The notes beneath the pieces are model-generated. The model saw only the letters and a program-made list of their open reading frames with translations. It had not been told where the DNA came from and did no database searches. Position numbers and translations under genes: made by a program. From contig JABYQQ010000006.1 of the NCBI GenBank assembly GCA_022605405.1, forward strand, positions 2,480,001 through 2,544,000: a DNA stretch of 64,000 nt, written 5' to 3'. Every line of letters begins with the position of its first letter. Position 1 is the first letter of the stretch. Positions 23,701 to 33,556 of this stretch are shown piece by piece. This DNA comes from Earliella scabrosa. Lineage: Eukaryota; Basidiomycota; Agaricomycetes; Polyporales; Polyporaceae.

Positions 23701-25234
23701 AGGAGCGTTCTCGGCGGTGTCGGAGGGGGCGGTCTCACCATCCAGTTTAGAGTTGGCCGGGACGCATGGCGAGGAGGGCGCCCCGCATCAATCAGAGACA
23801 ACGGCTGCCTGGTAGAGAGAAGGGCAGAGTCTAGAGACGGATGGAAGGCGTTGTTCGCGGGCATGTGGGGGACGAGCGACTGGAGATGAACGTGAGAAGA
23901 TGGGCAGAACAACGCGCCGGGCGCGACACGACACGCTAGGCGGGCCGTGTGGTTAGTCCCAGATCGGCGGGCGTGATGCGCAGATGCGACCCATGCGTAC
24001 CTGCTGAAATGTCAATGCGCGGGACACGTATGCGGCGGGTGATTGGTATATCAGCGTACCGAGCTTCTGACTCCTGTGTGCAGTCGTGTACATCTTGAGA
24101 CATCACACTTCATTGGCCGGGGCCTTGTGGCGTACAACATCACGCTTAGCGTCGACGGGCGGAAATGGCTGTAATCGGCGAAGTTCTGGGGTGCAGATCG
24201 CTGGATGAGCTCAGGGCCAAAGATACTCAGCCAGCCAGCTCATGATGCGTAACGGAAACTCGGCATCATACCTGCGGAGACGGTGGCGAGATAGGCCGCT
24301 TCAACGCTCAACCTCTTCGAACTTGGAACATGAGACTGGTCTGCTTGGTGACGGAAAACAAGGCTGTCGCATGAGGCTTAAGGTGGACAGATGCCGGATC
24401 GATGTGTTCGCTGTGTACGGACAAACTGACTCGGACCGAATTGGTAGCATGTGGCATGGACCGTGCTGATTTGGCTCCGCGCCCATGGACGGCACTTGGA
24501 GATAAGTACAGCGCTGGGGTAGCTGAACGTCACCAAAGCGTTAGACTCGACACAGCCCCGACTAGACTAGAAGATGCGTACCAAAGGTGCATGACACGAC
24601 TCGAGCGCATCTTGTGCATGAGAGCTTGTGTTGTTCACGAACGTGCGCGTGCAGCAGTGGCGCAGATTAGCCTTATACTTCCGATTCAAACGTAGAGGCT
24701 AACCAGGATTCCATACGAGGTGTTGATCGAAGATATGACATATTCCCATGTCAACGAAGCCGCGTTCATCACATATCGAGCACAAGAGTCACTGACCTCA
24801 GTCGTGGTCAACAGAGCAGCGCCAGGGACAGAGCCTAGTGACGCGGAGTGAGACGAATTATCATCGACCATTATCAGCCCCGCCGCTTCAGCCTTCAAGC
24901 TCAAGTGCATGCAATCACTCTCACGAACGAAGAATGCCTCGCGAAAGATCGAAACGTGTGCATGTAGCATGACCACAGGTCTGACATGTGTTAGGAATAT
25001 GAGGGAGCAAACCTACCTGGAGCTTTCGATCGTTACAGAGCACGTTGAATGAAAGTTCATGGACACTTGAGATTGCTCGCGTGTTATGCGTACATATACA
25101 TGCCGGAAGCGAACCACTGCAGTATGGTCATGAAGTTGAACCCTTCTGTACGGAGGCGCGTCGAAGGTCACTACTCACCAGGAGGGGAAGAACCTGAACG
25201 GCATACGATTACGTCCCGAGAGCGTTGGTAGCTT
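20755..25234. other. 4.5 kb with at most one doubtful gene
   Basis: The first few hundred bases are the 5' region of the minus-strand HMG-box gene. Beyond the doubtful frame at 21078-21617 I see only short frames. Around 22.6-23.3 kb several long minus-strand frames overlap in different phases and are Arg/Pro-rich, a GC artefact. 24.6-25.0 kb has a 96-residue minus-strand frame (24686-24976) with no recognisable domain. Confidence 0.35.
21078..21617 (-). CDS. Doubtful unknown protein
   Basis: An uninterrupted frame of 179 residues with balanced composition (Trp, Tyr, Phe and Ile present), unlike the Arg/Pro/Ser-rich shadows around it. A middle part reads PRWWPELVAEDAYELAGEL. No family is recognised and no introns or conserved start were identified. 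It may be an exon of a larger decayed gene or chance. Confidence 0.2.
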   Translation of the reverse strand: MIDSVGGECSTQNLQGSMKGKRGPELPSLRGGEHEITALLPMGERSKGAVQRLLKRAWWDAQHGPGHLITPHLDHFESLPPSRPRWWPELVAEDAYELAGELGTSATSHAVYAGIWRTRNWMGEIMGRAVGRDDRDQPASWIRCAGFVMPYAHRLITKKFVRKEARLLESAGSGKSRSA

Positions 25235-25244
25235 ACTGTTGGCC

Positions 25245-25676
25245 TCACCGCTTAGTCTTGTTGGTCACTTTCAGGATTCTGATACAAACACTCACCATTA
25301 CGACCGCGTCCGCCTCGATTTCCACCAGCATTTCTGACGAGACGAACCGTGCGCCCACAATCATAGTCGCCGCCGGACTGACATCGCCCAACGCTTCCTT
25401 CAGCGCGGTACCGACTCTCCCCGTATCCCCATCCTCCGCAACGAACATGCGCACGCGCACGATGTCCGACTTCTGCCCTCCTAAGGCCTCCACAGCACGT
25501 ACGATCTCCTTGAAGATGGCGCACGCTTGATCGTACGCAGATCCGGCGTGGTGGAGCTGCCCAGATATGGGGTCGACAGATGTTGTACCCGAGACATAGA
25601 TGAAGGGGCCTTTGCGAACCGCGCGCGAGTAGCCGAACTCCTTCTCGTACGGGTTATTCGTGTGGAAGTGTTGCAT
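25245..25676 (-). CDS. RidA/YjgF/YER057c-family protein
   Basis: The frame gives 143 residues starting MQHFHTNNPYEKEFGYSRAV, with the family core VRKGPFIYVSGTTSVDP near the N-terminus and the C-terminal ATMIVGARF and VEIEADAVV. RidA-family proteins hydrolyse reactive enamines and imines (such as 2-aminoacrylate); eukaryotic ones act in the cytosol or mitochondria as trimers. The C-terminal Arg that binds substrate carboxylate in RidA proper appears as the R in VGAR. There is a donor-like GTGAGT right after VVM (at 25295). If it is spliced to the AG at 25236 the next codon is TAA, giving a 127-residue protein, close to the usual 125-130 of the family. It is divergent from the gene at 26174. 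Confidence 0.85.
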   Translation of the reverse strand: MQHFHTNNPYEKEFGYSRAVRKGPFIYVSGTTSVDPISGQLHHAGSAYDQACAIFKEIVRAVEALGGQKSDIVRVRMFVAEDGDTGRVGTALKEALGDVSPAATMIVGARFVSSEMLVEIEADAVVMVSVCIRILKVTNKTKR

Positions 25677-26173
25677 GTCGAGGACAGGGAGACTGAGGGA
25701 GGTATTGAAACAGGACCGGCGTACCGACTACCGCGGAGACATCATCCCAGCCCTGACCGTGACTCGGTTTCACCTTGACTCGACACTACCACCGATGCAT
25801 CCTAGCCCTCGAACGAGACAAGATCGCCAGACTCGAAGAGCACAAGCTTAGAGAACACGGGAGTCAGAGGCGAGGAAAAACAATGCAGAGCTCGAGGAAG
25901 CAGCATGGTGATGGTCGGGAGGAAACAATGCGCAGACGAGGGCGCTAGGCAAGCTTCGCATCCATCCGACCGTAGCCACGCCGGCCGCAGCCACGTAGAG
26001 ACCGCGCCCGACGACGACAAGGCCGCGTAGGACGACGATGGGACGCATATAGCCAGCGAGCAGCGAGCAGTTCGGACCGGTGCATCGAACGCCCCAGCGC
26101 TCAGTGGGCTGCGCCTCGTGTTAGCCAACTAGCTGCAGCTGCCCCGTCTTTATCCTCGTCCATCTCCTGCCTC
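25677..26173. promoter_or_regulatory. Intergenic promoter region between divergent RidA and DUF6699 genes
   Basis: About 500 bases separate the two start codons. Frames inside are short or Ser-rich and not supported. No clear TATA box is visible for either gene. Confidence 0.4.
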
Positions 26174-27387
26174 ATGGGCGAGTACTTCGACATGCCCGCC
26201 CTCGTCGACCGCGACGACCCCGACCGCCGCTTCGGCGGCGCGTCCCCCATGATGATCGGCCGCCACAATCCCTTTCCAGGCGCCCCCGACCCATGGGCAC
26301 ACCCCGCCGCACAGCCCCAGTCGTGGGCTGCTCCAGGTGCTTTCCATGGACCCTCGGCCTGGGGCGGATACGACTCGCAGGCGGGCACACCGATGTCCTG
26401 GGGGTCGTCCGCGATGTCCACCCCGATGGTCGGTGCGGTCCCCGGCGTCGCTGTGATGCCCTCCGCGTTCCCAGTGAGCTCCGAGGGCTGGCCCCGTCCG
26501 CTCGCAATACAGCCCGTCGACAACACCCCACCATGGAAGGACCGTGACGTGGACGACGGGTCCGACCGTCGGTTAGTTGCGCCGCGCGCAAATACACCGC
26601 TCTCTCGCAGCATCTCGCTCTCGTCGAGCCCATCGTCCACCTCGCTCTCTGGCGGCTCGCTCTCCCGCAAGACTTCCCTGCGCACGAACGCGGCCGAGGC
26701 CCTGAAGCGGCCACCACGGGAATGGAGGACCGACTTCAGTCTGACGGGAAACGGGCTGCTTAGCGGCTTGCTACTAGGCACCCGGGGACGCTCGAAGTCA
26801 TTTGGGGGCGGCGGGAACAGTGGAGGTACGCCGTCTGATACTCGCTTCAATGCTCGCGTTCGAGCGCTGACACGAGCAATGCACCAGACCCCAAGGTCGT
26901 CCTGCACCCCTACATCCGGTATACCGCGTCCAAGCCGCCGATGACCCTCGACCTCCGCCTGTCGCCCAACCAGCTCAAGTTCCGCGCGCTCAAGGACCGG
27001 TCGCTCACGAGCTGGGACCTGATGCGCTTCGTCTGTGAGCCCCCGCTCCCGTTCATGCGTTTCTACCACACCCACCTCCCCTGGTACATCGACGTCGAGG
27101 CGCAGAACCCCGCCGGGGTCACGCTCTACGACCTCTTCTACACCATCTACCAGTGCATGATGACCCAGATCCAGAGCGCGGACTACTGGAACGTCGAGAT
27201 GAACGCGGACACGCGCGCACAGGTCGCCGAGGCGTGGGCCGAGCGATGTCGCACCGAGGAAGAGCGGAGCCAGGGCATCCGCCGCGTCGACTACCTCATG
27301 GGCCGCGTCATCATGGAGGGCATCCAGAAGGGCAAGGACGGCCTGTGGGAGATCAAGACGCGCAAGCCGAACGCGTCAGATTCATAG
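26174..27387 (+). CDS. DUF6699-domain protein
   Basis: Exons 26174-26825 and 26888-27387, joined in phase 1, give 383 residues. The first about 210 residues are low complexity (Pro, Gly, Ser, Met, Trp) and probably disordered. The second exon holds the folded domain: VVLHPYIRY, then MTLDLRLSPNQLKF, PPLPFMRFYHTHLPWYIDVEAQNPAGVTLYDLFYTIY, then RRVDYLMGRVIMEGI and GLWEIKTR. This order (LHP-x-L, DLR-x-P, V-T-x-x-DV/L-x-x-I, DFL-G) is that of DUF6699, common in Agaricomycetes and of unknown function. Splicing is supported because the open frame upstream of the acceptor runs out and the domain start DPKVVLHP spans the junction. Confidence 0.85.
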
Positions 27388-27765
27388 GTCTTCGAGGGGT
27401 GCGTTCGCCGTTTTCCAAGGATCTTCCTCATGGAGCTTTCTTGCCTGGTGCAGCCGCGTAAGTACGTATCGTAGAAGTACAAAGTCAATCGTTCGTTCCA
27501 TGCATATGTGCTGTATTTATTAGTGTAGTTAGTTCAACCATGTACCATCTGCTCTGTATGACCCGCGCTTTCTCTCTTTGGGACGTCCTCTCGTAGTAGT
27601 ATATACTTACCGCATCTCACCCCCATCATCTGTACCATTCCGCAATGCAATCCGATCCGTCGCTTCTCTGCAGTCGAGGCATACATACGACATCGATAGC
27701 AATCCAGAATCTCGCACATCGAGCGAACATACATACCATAGCGACACAGCGGCAAACGTCCCAAG
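27388..27765. other. Convergent 3' flanks
   Basis: Holds the 3' untranslated regions of the plus-strand gene ending at 27387 and the minus-strand gene ending at 27766. AT-richer than the surrounding genes. No coding signal. Confidence 0.5.
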
Positions 27766-29970
27766 CTATTCCAATCCACGGCGGATACCGTCAAACACCT
27801 TCCCGCCCGCCCCCACGATACCTCCAAGCAACCGGCCGACCTTCCGCCACTCCTTCCCGAACCCGCCGCGATGATGCCCACCGCCCGCGCCCGGCAGCCC
27901 TCCATTGAGCCCGTACACGGCCATCGCGACGCCCAGCACGAGCACCGCGCCCGCGACCATCGTCTTCCGCTGGACGACAATGTCCGTGAGCCTGCGCGGC
28001 TTCCGGAGGCGCCGCCTGCGCCTCTCCCGCTCCTCCTTCTCGCCCCTCCTCCGCCGCCCCTTCTCACTCTCGTCGTCGTCGGACTCGTGCTCGACGTACG
28101 GGAGGACGATGAGCTCTGGGCGCGCGACCATGCGCTCTGCGTCGTCGTCGTCCGGGAGGTCCGACGCGCGCTCGGACCAGGTGAGCATCACGCTTTGGGG
28201 GCCCATCACCGACGCGAGCGCGATGGAGGGGTGTGAGGGCGGGTAGAGCGCGAAGAGCTCGTCGGCGTGTCTGAGGAGCGCGGTCACGGATATCCGCGGG
28301 CGGTGGGGGCGTGTCTCGCGCTCGAGAGGTTCTGGGGAGGATGTCCGATGTAGAGGCTTCTTGTCGTCATCGTCATCGTTACCGTCAACAGGGAGGGGCA
28401 TGTCTTGGGGCTCGTCCTTGATTGCTGGCTCGGCGCCGTCCGCCTGAGACCCTGCGACTGGGGATGCCGTTGTGCTGTCAATGCCAGCGTCGGCGTTGGG
28501 CTCATGAGTACCTGCTTCGGCGGTCTCCGGTGGGGTGTCGGATGTGGATGCGAGCTCTGCAGGGTTGCCGGCACCAGAAGCGGTTTGTGGGTCCGCAGGG
28601 GCGTTCTGAATATGCCCATCTTCGCCAGCCTGATCGGAACTGGAGGGAATATCCGGGGCGTCGGGAGAAGGCGAGGCTCCAGGTGGAGGCGATGTGGAAG
28701 CGACGTCCTGAGCCTCCGCCTTGATCGTCGTGATCTCGTTTGCGGCTGGCGAGTCGGTCGGTGCCTCGACCTTGACCGGAGGGTCTTCGAGTTCGCCCTC
28801 TTCGTACAGGTCTGGAAGAACTGTGAGAAGAGAATGCATCATCCCCTCTTCACCTTCGTCTTCCAGAACCTGGGCTTCTTGTCGTCGCGTGAGAGTGAGC
28901 TGAGTGGACATCAGTCTCACAAGATGCTCGATGACTGGTGAAGGGTAACTCACGGCAGCGGCCAAATAGACCACGGCTATTGGAGGTCGGCACAACAGGT
29001 AGTCGAAGATGTGCTGAATGAGAGGGAGAGTCGGTACGTCATGAGAGAATAGGGTTAATAGATTAGATAGGGCAAAGTAAGGTAATGGTGCGGTGCTGCC
29101 GCGCAGTCAGACTAGGCATGACACCACGATGCAGAGGAACGTACCGGTCGAGGATTGCTGCAAACTTGGGGTCAGCCAGACGCAGTAACCTCTGCAGGAT
29201 GCTGTGGAGGATGGTCATCAGTCCATCCATGGACAACGCGATGAGGTCATACCGTAGCAGTCCTACTACAGGGTCGAGGTTGATGCCCATTGAATCGCGC
29301 ACACGATGCAAACTAAGCTTCTCAACAACTGGTCGGTGCAGCTCCTTCGGCAACGTTAGGAATATCACGGAGACAATGTCGTGATAGCCCTACGGTCAAC
29401 GCGTCAATATAGAACCATTCTCTAGAGCTCAATCGACGAGTGATCGAACACACCTGAAAGTAGTGCAGTCGGGGTCTCCGCCGGAAGATCGACACAATGA
29501 GACGATTGAGGGCTGTCTGTAGCTTCTCCCGGCTGCTCACGCCCTCTGAGGTCCCGCTTCATGAGACGTTGCTCGCGATGTGTGAGGAAGGGAAGTGTTC
29601 ACCTACTGGATACAGGACGAAGGAGCGGTCTGTGTCAAGTTCAATCTGACGTTCGTCCTTATGGGGCTCTCCATCCGGTGGATTGTCGTCTTGCTCCTCG
29701 AGAGTTTGTGTGAGGCTAACTTCCGACCAGACGGAGCAGTCGGTGGCTTCGCGTTTGTCCTCCAAGTCGTGGGTATTAACGTTGAGCAGACGCGGCCTAT
29801 ACGGAGTTAATGCAGCCCATTCGCAGCCATTTTATACGCGAGACTCACCAGATATGGACCCGCGCTGCACCAAACCCATGGGGTTGCAGGCTCAGTAGCC
29901 TGTATGCCTGCCAATCCACATTTACCGCGTCCTCAAGATGTCCTGCCTTCTCTGTCTCTCCATCTTCCAT
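27766..29970 (-). CDS. GYP8: Gyp8/TBC1D20-type Rab GTPase-activating protein with C-terminal membrane anchor
   Basis: Six minus-strand exons, 29970-29849, 29796-29603, 29545-29454, 29389-29145, 29095-28954 and 28899-27766, have matching phases and give 642 residues. The TBC domain spans about residues 30-260. It has the arginine finger in QIELDTDRSF (Arg about 98) and the glutamine finger in LHYFQGYHD (Gln about 136). GINLDPVVGLLRYDLIALSMD, LPYFALSNLLTLFSHDVP and FDYLLCRPPIAVVYLAAA follow, as in TBC1D20/Gyp8. The latter are ER-anchored GAPs acting on Rab1/Ypt1 and Ypt8-class Rabs in ER-Golgi traffic. A long acidic, Pro/Ser/Asp-rich insert separates the domain from a second conserved helix (TALLRHADELFALYPPS). 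A membrane segment lies at about 579-597 (VAGAVLVLGVAMAVYGL), followed by a Gly-rich, basic amphipathic tail. It is head-to-head with SNF8. Confidence 0.88.
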
Positions 29971-30280
29971 GCCAGTAGAGAGTGCCAACAGTAAAACGTC
30001 TTCAGAAAGCGTCAAGCTCAGAATATGCGCATGCGAGAGAAAAGTCGCGCTAGGAAGGAAGTGGTAGGGAAGGAAACAAGGATGCTGAAAGGAGGCTCGT
30101 TGGCGGTGGCGCCTGGGGTAGACGGCGTCTATCTGGACTCATCTAATCTTATCCCTGTGCGTGCCTGTTGCCTCGCGAGGCGGGCGACGCATCTCTGAGT
30201 CTCTGCTCTCGACTCTCATCTTCTCTCATCTTCAAGAGCTCATGACTTAGACTCTGCCTTGATACTGCCCGCACGACTCG
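29971..30280. promoter_or_regulatory. Shared divergent promoter of GYP8 and SNF8
   Basis: Only 310 bases separate the two ATG codons, so the core promoters must be close or overlapping. CT-rich stretches near 30195-30245 lie just upstream of the SNF8 ATG, as often seen near fungal start sites. No TATA box is evident. Confidence 0.5.
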
Positions 30281-31036
30281 ATGCATAGACTGGGAGGCGT
30301 CGGCATCGCCGCCTTCGACCGCCAGCAGCAGTCCAAGCGCTCCTTCGCCGAGCTCTCGACAGAGATCTCCCAAGCCCAGGTCGACCTCCTCCATGCCCAA
30401 CTCGCACAGTTCCGCAGTGCTCTCGCACACTACGCCTCTACACATCGCGATCGCATCCGCCAAGAGCCCTCCTTCCGACATGCCTTCCAGCAGATGTGCA
30501 CGACGATCGGCGTCGACCCGCTTGCAGGGCCGCGGAAAGGTGGATGGTGGGCGGAGATGCTCAACCTCGGTGACTGGCAGTACGAGCTCGGCGTGCAAAT
30601 CGTCGACGTCTGCGTCAGCACGCGCGAACGGAACGGAGGCCTGATAGAGATGGGCGAGCTCATCCGCCTCGTGAGCAAGCTGCGCGGCGTGGGCGGCGAC
30701 GTTATCACCGAGGACGATGTCATGCGGAGCATAAAGACCCTCAAACCGCTATCAGCCGGCTACGAGGTCATAGACGTTGGGGATGGGAAGAAGATGGTCA
30801 GGAGCGTGCCGAAGGAGCTTGATGCGGACCAGGCTGTCGTCCTGTCTGTCGCGCAGCAGGACGGCGGCAGGGTTTCTGAGCAGATGTTGATGTCACTTCG
30901 GGGATGGACGCAGGAACGCGCGAGGGCTGCGTTGAGCAATATGCTCCTCAGGGACGGCTTGTGCTGGCTCGACGATCAGGACGAGAAGTATGGCGTGTCA
31001 TATTGGGTCCCATCTGCCATGCGATGGGACGAGTAA
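30281..31036 (+). CDS. SNF8: ESCRT-II subunit SNF8/VPS22
   Basis: A single exon of 251 residues. It begins MHRLGGVGIAAFDRQ, followed by a helical stretch and PSFRHAFQQMCTTIGVDPLAG, then WWAEMLNLGDWQYELGVQIVDVC, GGLIEMGELIRLVSKLRG and a second winged helix with ITEDDVMRSIKTLKPL. YEVIDVGDGKKMVRSVPKEL and a C-terminal winged helix ending GVSYWVPSAM complete it. Length and order match EAP30/VPS22 (about 230-260 residues). With VPS25 and VPS36 it forms ESCRT-II, which sorts ubiquitinated membrane proteins at the endosome into multivesicular bodies. No introns were needed, unlike its neighbours. Confidence 0.93.
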   Translation: MHRLGGVGIAAFDRQQQSKRSFAELSTEISQAQVDLLHAQLAQFRSALAHYASTHRDRIRQEPSFRHAFQQMCTTIGVDPLAGPRKGGWWAEMLNLGDWQYELGVQIVDVCVSTRERNGGLIEMGELIRLVSKLRGVGGDVITEDDVMRSIKTLKPLSAGYEVIDVGDGKKMVRSVPKELDADQAVVLSVAQQDGGRVSEQMLMSLRGWTQERARAALSNMLLRDGLCWLDDQDEKYGVSYWVPSAMRWDE

Positions 31037-31354
31037 TCGTGGGGATCAAGGGTAAGCATGGTCGTCTTCATAACGTTGATCCAAAATGACGTTGGCTGTC
31101 CGCAGACATCAATGTGTATCGTTAGATGGAATGTACTCATACTCTATCCTTCCAACCTACCACATGGAGCCAGAATCGTCTCCGCCTGAGCCCACTTGGA
31201 ATTGGTATCAATGCCCATCGAGTATCATCGTGGATCGCAGCGCGCGTCGTCAATTGGCAATCGTGCCTATTTCCACTGCAGTTAGGGCGTTGGCGTCCCA
31301 GAGAACATACATAAGCATGTGGAGTAGCTGGTGAGGAACTCCAACAGACACATC
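31037..31354. other. Intergenic, SNF8 to CoA-ligase-like gene
   Basis: 3' flank of SNF8 and 5' flank of the next plus-strand gene. A 62-residue frame at 31126 has no recognisable content; it is not needed for a complete N-terminus of the downstream enzyme. Confidence 0.4.
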
Positions 31355-33448
31355 ATGGCGCATTTCATCGGCTTCGTCCTTCAAGCTCTCGAGCGAAATG
31401 CTACGAAACCGTTTATGCGACCGTTTGAAGGAACCCCTTCCACATACGCTTGGGGTCTCATCACGTACCAGGACTTCCTCGATGCATTGCGTACTGCAAC
31501 CGCGTATTGGGCCGACACGCTGAATACCCGTGGGGTCAAGCGAGGTGATGTCGTCAGCATGTGGTACGTGAATCACGGGTCGGTACGAGACTTTGAGTCT
31601 GACACTACTCACAGGCTGAAGGGTTCGCATTGGTCGGACCTCGCTAATATCTACGCTGTCGCCGCCGCCGGGTTTGTCCCCGAGGTCTTCGGTTTGCCTT
31701 TCACCCCACTATTCGTGCAAGAGCTGCTGGCGGTCCACAACGCCCCTGCCCTGATCTATGATCCCGCATTCCAGCAATCCCTGGGCGACGCCCAATGGGA
31801 ACAATGCACCATCCCGCTTCCCAAGCTGGGGGACATGCCCGCGCCGCCCAAGATCATTGGTCCGCCCCCAGAGGTGCAGGAAGACGACGTGGCGATGATC
31901 TTCCACACGAGCGGGACGACGGGCGGTCGGCCTAAACCCGTCCCACAGACGCACAAGTGGCTTATCGCGGAGGCCGAGGTCACCTGGAAGTGTGTCATCC
32001 AGTCACATCCAGAGGGCCAGCACGTTTTCAACAACATCGGGAGCTTCGCGTCCATCGGCGCTGCGTCATGTTCGTACCATGCACTCGCTCCGCTCACATC
32101 TATGGCCGCATTGACGATCCCGCATTCGGACAGGCGTGACATTCATGAGCTGGTCCGGCGCGTGTCTGACACAGAGCGCAGGGCGGGAGATCACCGCGGA
32201 CGAGTTCCTCGCGATGGTCGAGAAGTGCGGCTTGAACTTTTTGCTGCAGTACGCGCCGTGGATGCAGAAGCTGCTTGCTGCTGCGCGACAGCGTCCGGAG
32301 ATTTTGCAAGCGTTACGCGGCATGCAGCAAATCGCGTACACCGGTGCGACGCTGAACCCTGAGGACGAGCAGTGGGCGCTCAAGGAAGGCATCCCGCTCA
32401 CGGTACGTGCCTGTCGCATCTGGTAGTGATACCTATTGAACATGGAGGATACCTGCTACAGCCCATGTACGCAAACACCGAGTGTGGTATGATTAACCTC
32501 GGAGCTGTCCGTTCAGTCCTTCGCGCTAATCCCACGAACTGTCAGGTCCTCTCATGATCGCCCGTCTCGGATCTGGGGAGTCTTACCTCCGACCTGCCCA
32601 CATTGTCGACTGCAGATTGGTTCCCGTTGCGCCTGACGACGGAGCAAGCCCGGCGTCGACGGCCCTGCAGCTCTACGACTTCCATGTCCTCGGTAGCGCC
32701 AAGACATGCCCTCACCCTTCGATCCGCAACCGTCCAGACGGACATGTTACTGGAGACCTGTTCGAGGAGGTTAAGCCTGGGTGCTACGTATTCCGTACGT
32801 TCCCTTCGTCACTCTCTGCCACCCGTCAGCGCCTCATACAGGAATGTCACTCTCAGGTGGACGCAGTGACGACTGGATCCGGTGCGGCGGCAACCCAGCC
32901 TTCTGCGATACCAAGTGGGTGTTTGACATACGCTCCGCACCCCGCTGTGCCTAATTTCGCGGTTGTGCATGCAGGGCCATCGAGGAGAACGCGATGAAGA
33001 CCTGCAGGGACCTCATCCACAACTGTGTCGTCGTCGGCCACCAAAAGATCTGTCCCATTCTCGTCGTCGAGCCCGAGCCCGAGCCCTCTGTCGACGTCTC
33101 TACTCCCGACGCAGCGGCGAAGGTCAAGAGCGCGATTATCGAGCGTACTGCGGCGTTCAACGAGCGGCTGTTCGCGCATGAGAGGATCACGACCCCGGAG
33201 TGCATATTATTTGTGCCTGCTGGGTCCCTGCCTCGTACCTCGGTGGGTTGCGCTTATCTGGTGTTCTCGCCCCGCCTGGATGCTGACGCTCCTGCTCCTC
33301 GATTGACCAGGAGAAGGGCAATGTTCGGTATGTGCTCGTCGCTACTCTGCTTTCTCTGATATGGCTGAACGGTATTGTTTGTAGGAGGAAGGCCACTGAA
33401 GAGCAGTTCACGGCAGAGCTCGACACGATCTACCAGTCGCTCATCTAG
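31355..33448 (+). CDS. AMP-binding (ANL superfamily) acyl-CoA-synthetase-like enzyme
   Basis: Nine exons, 31355-31563, 31615-32069, 32134-32402, 32462-32486, 32546-32794, 32857-32914, 32975-33242, 33311-33327 and 33385-33448, have matching phases and give 537 residues. ANL motifs are in order: phosphate loop MIFHTSGTTGGRPKP (about 164-178), FMSWSGACL, YTGATLNPEDEQW, MYANTECG, then GRSDDWIRCGGN (A8 hinge) and ITTPECILFVP. The C-terminal KGNVRRK loop should carry the adenylate-forming lysine. The enzyme should activate a carboxylic acid as acyl-AMP and probably make a CoA thioester; the substrate is unknown. No carrier or reductase domain follows, so it is a stand-alone ligase rather than an NRPS-like reductase. 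The third donor used (GTTCGT at 32070) is non-ideal; the flanking coding match supports it. Confidence 0.85.
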
Positions 33449-33556
33449 ATGACCCATGACTGAGAGTCGCATGCGGGAGGAAGCCACAACACATCTGTAT
33501 TGCTACATGTTCGTGATTCAGAAACTGGTCGTTGGACGTCAGAAAGTCACGACATG

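Noticed and set aside
31355..33448. NRPS-like adenylating reductase
   Set aside because: The coding sequence stops shortly after the A10-like lysine loop; no phosphopantetheine site or reductase domain follows.
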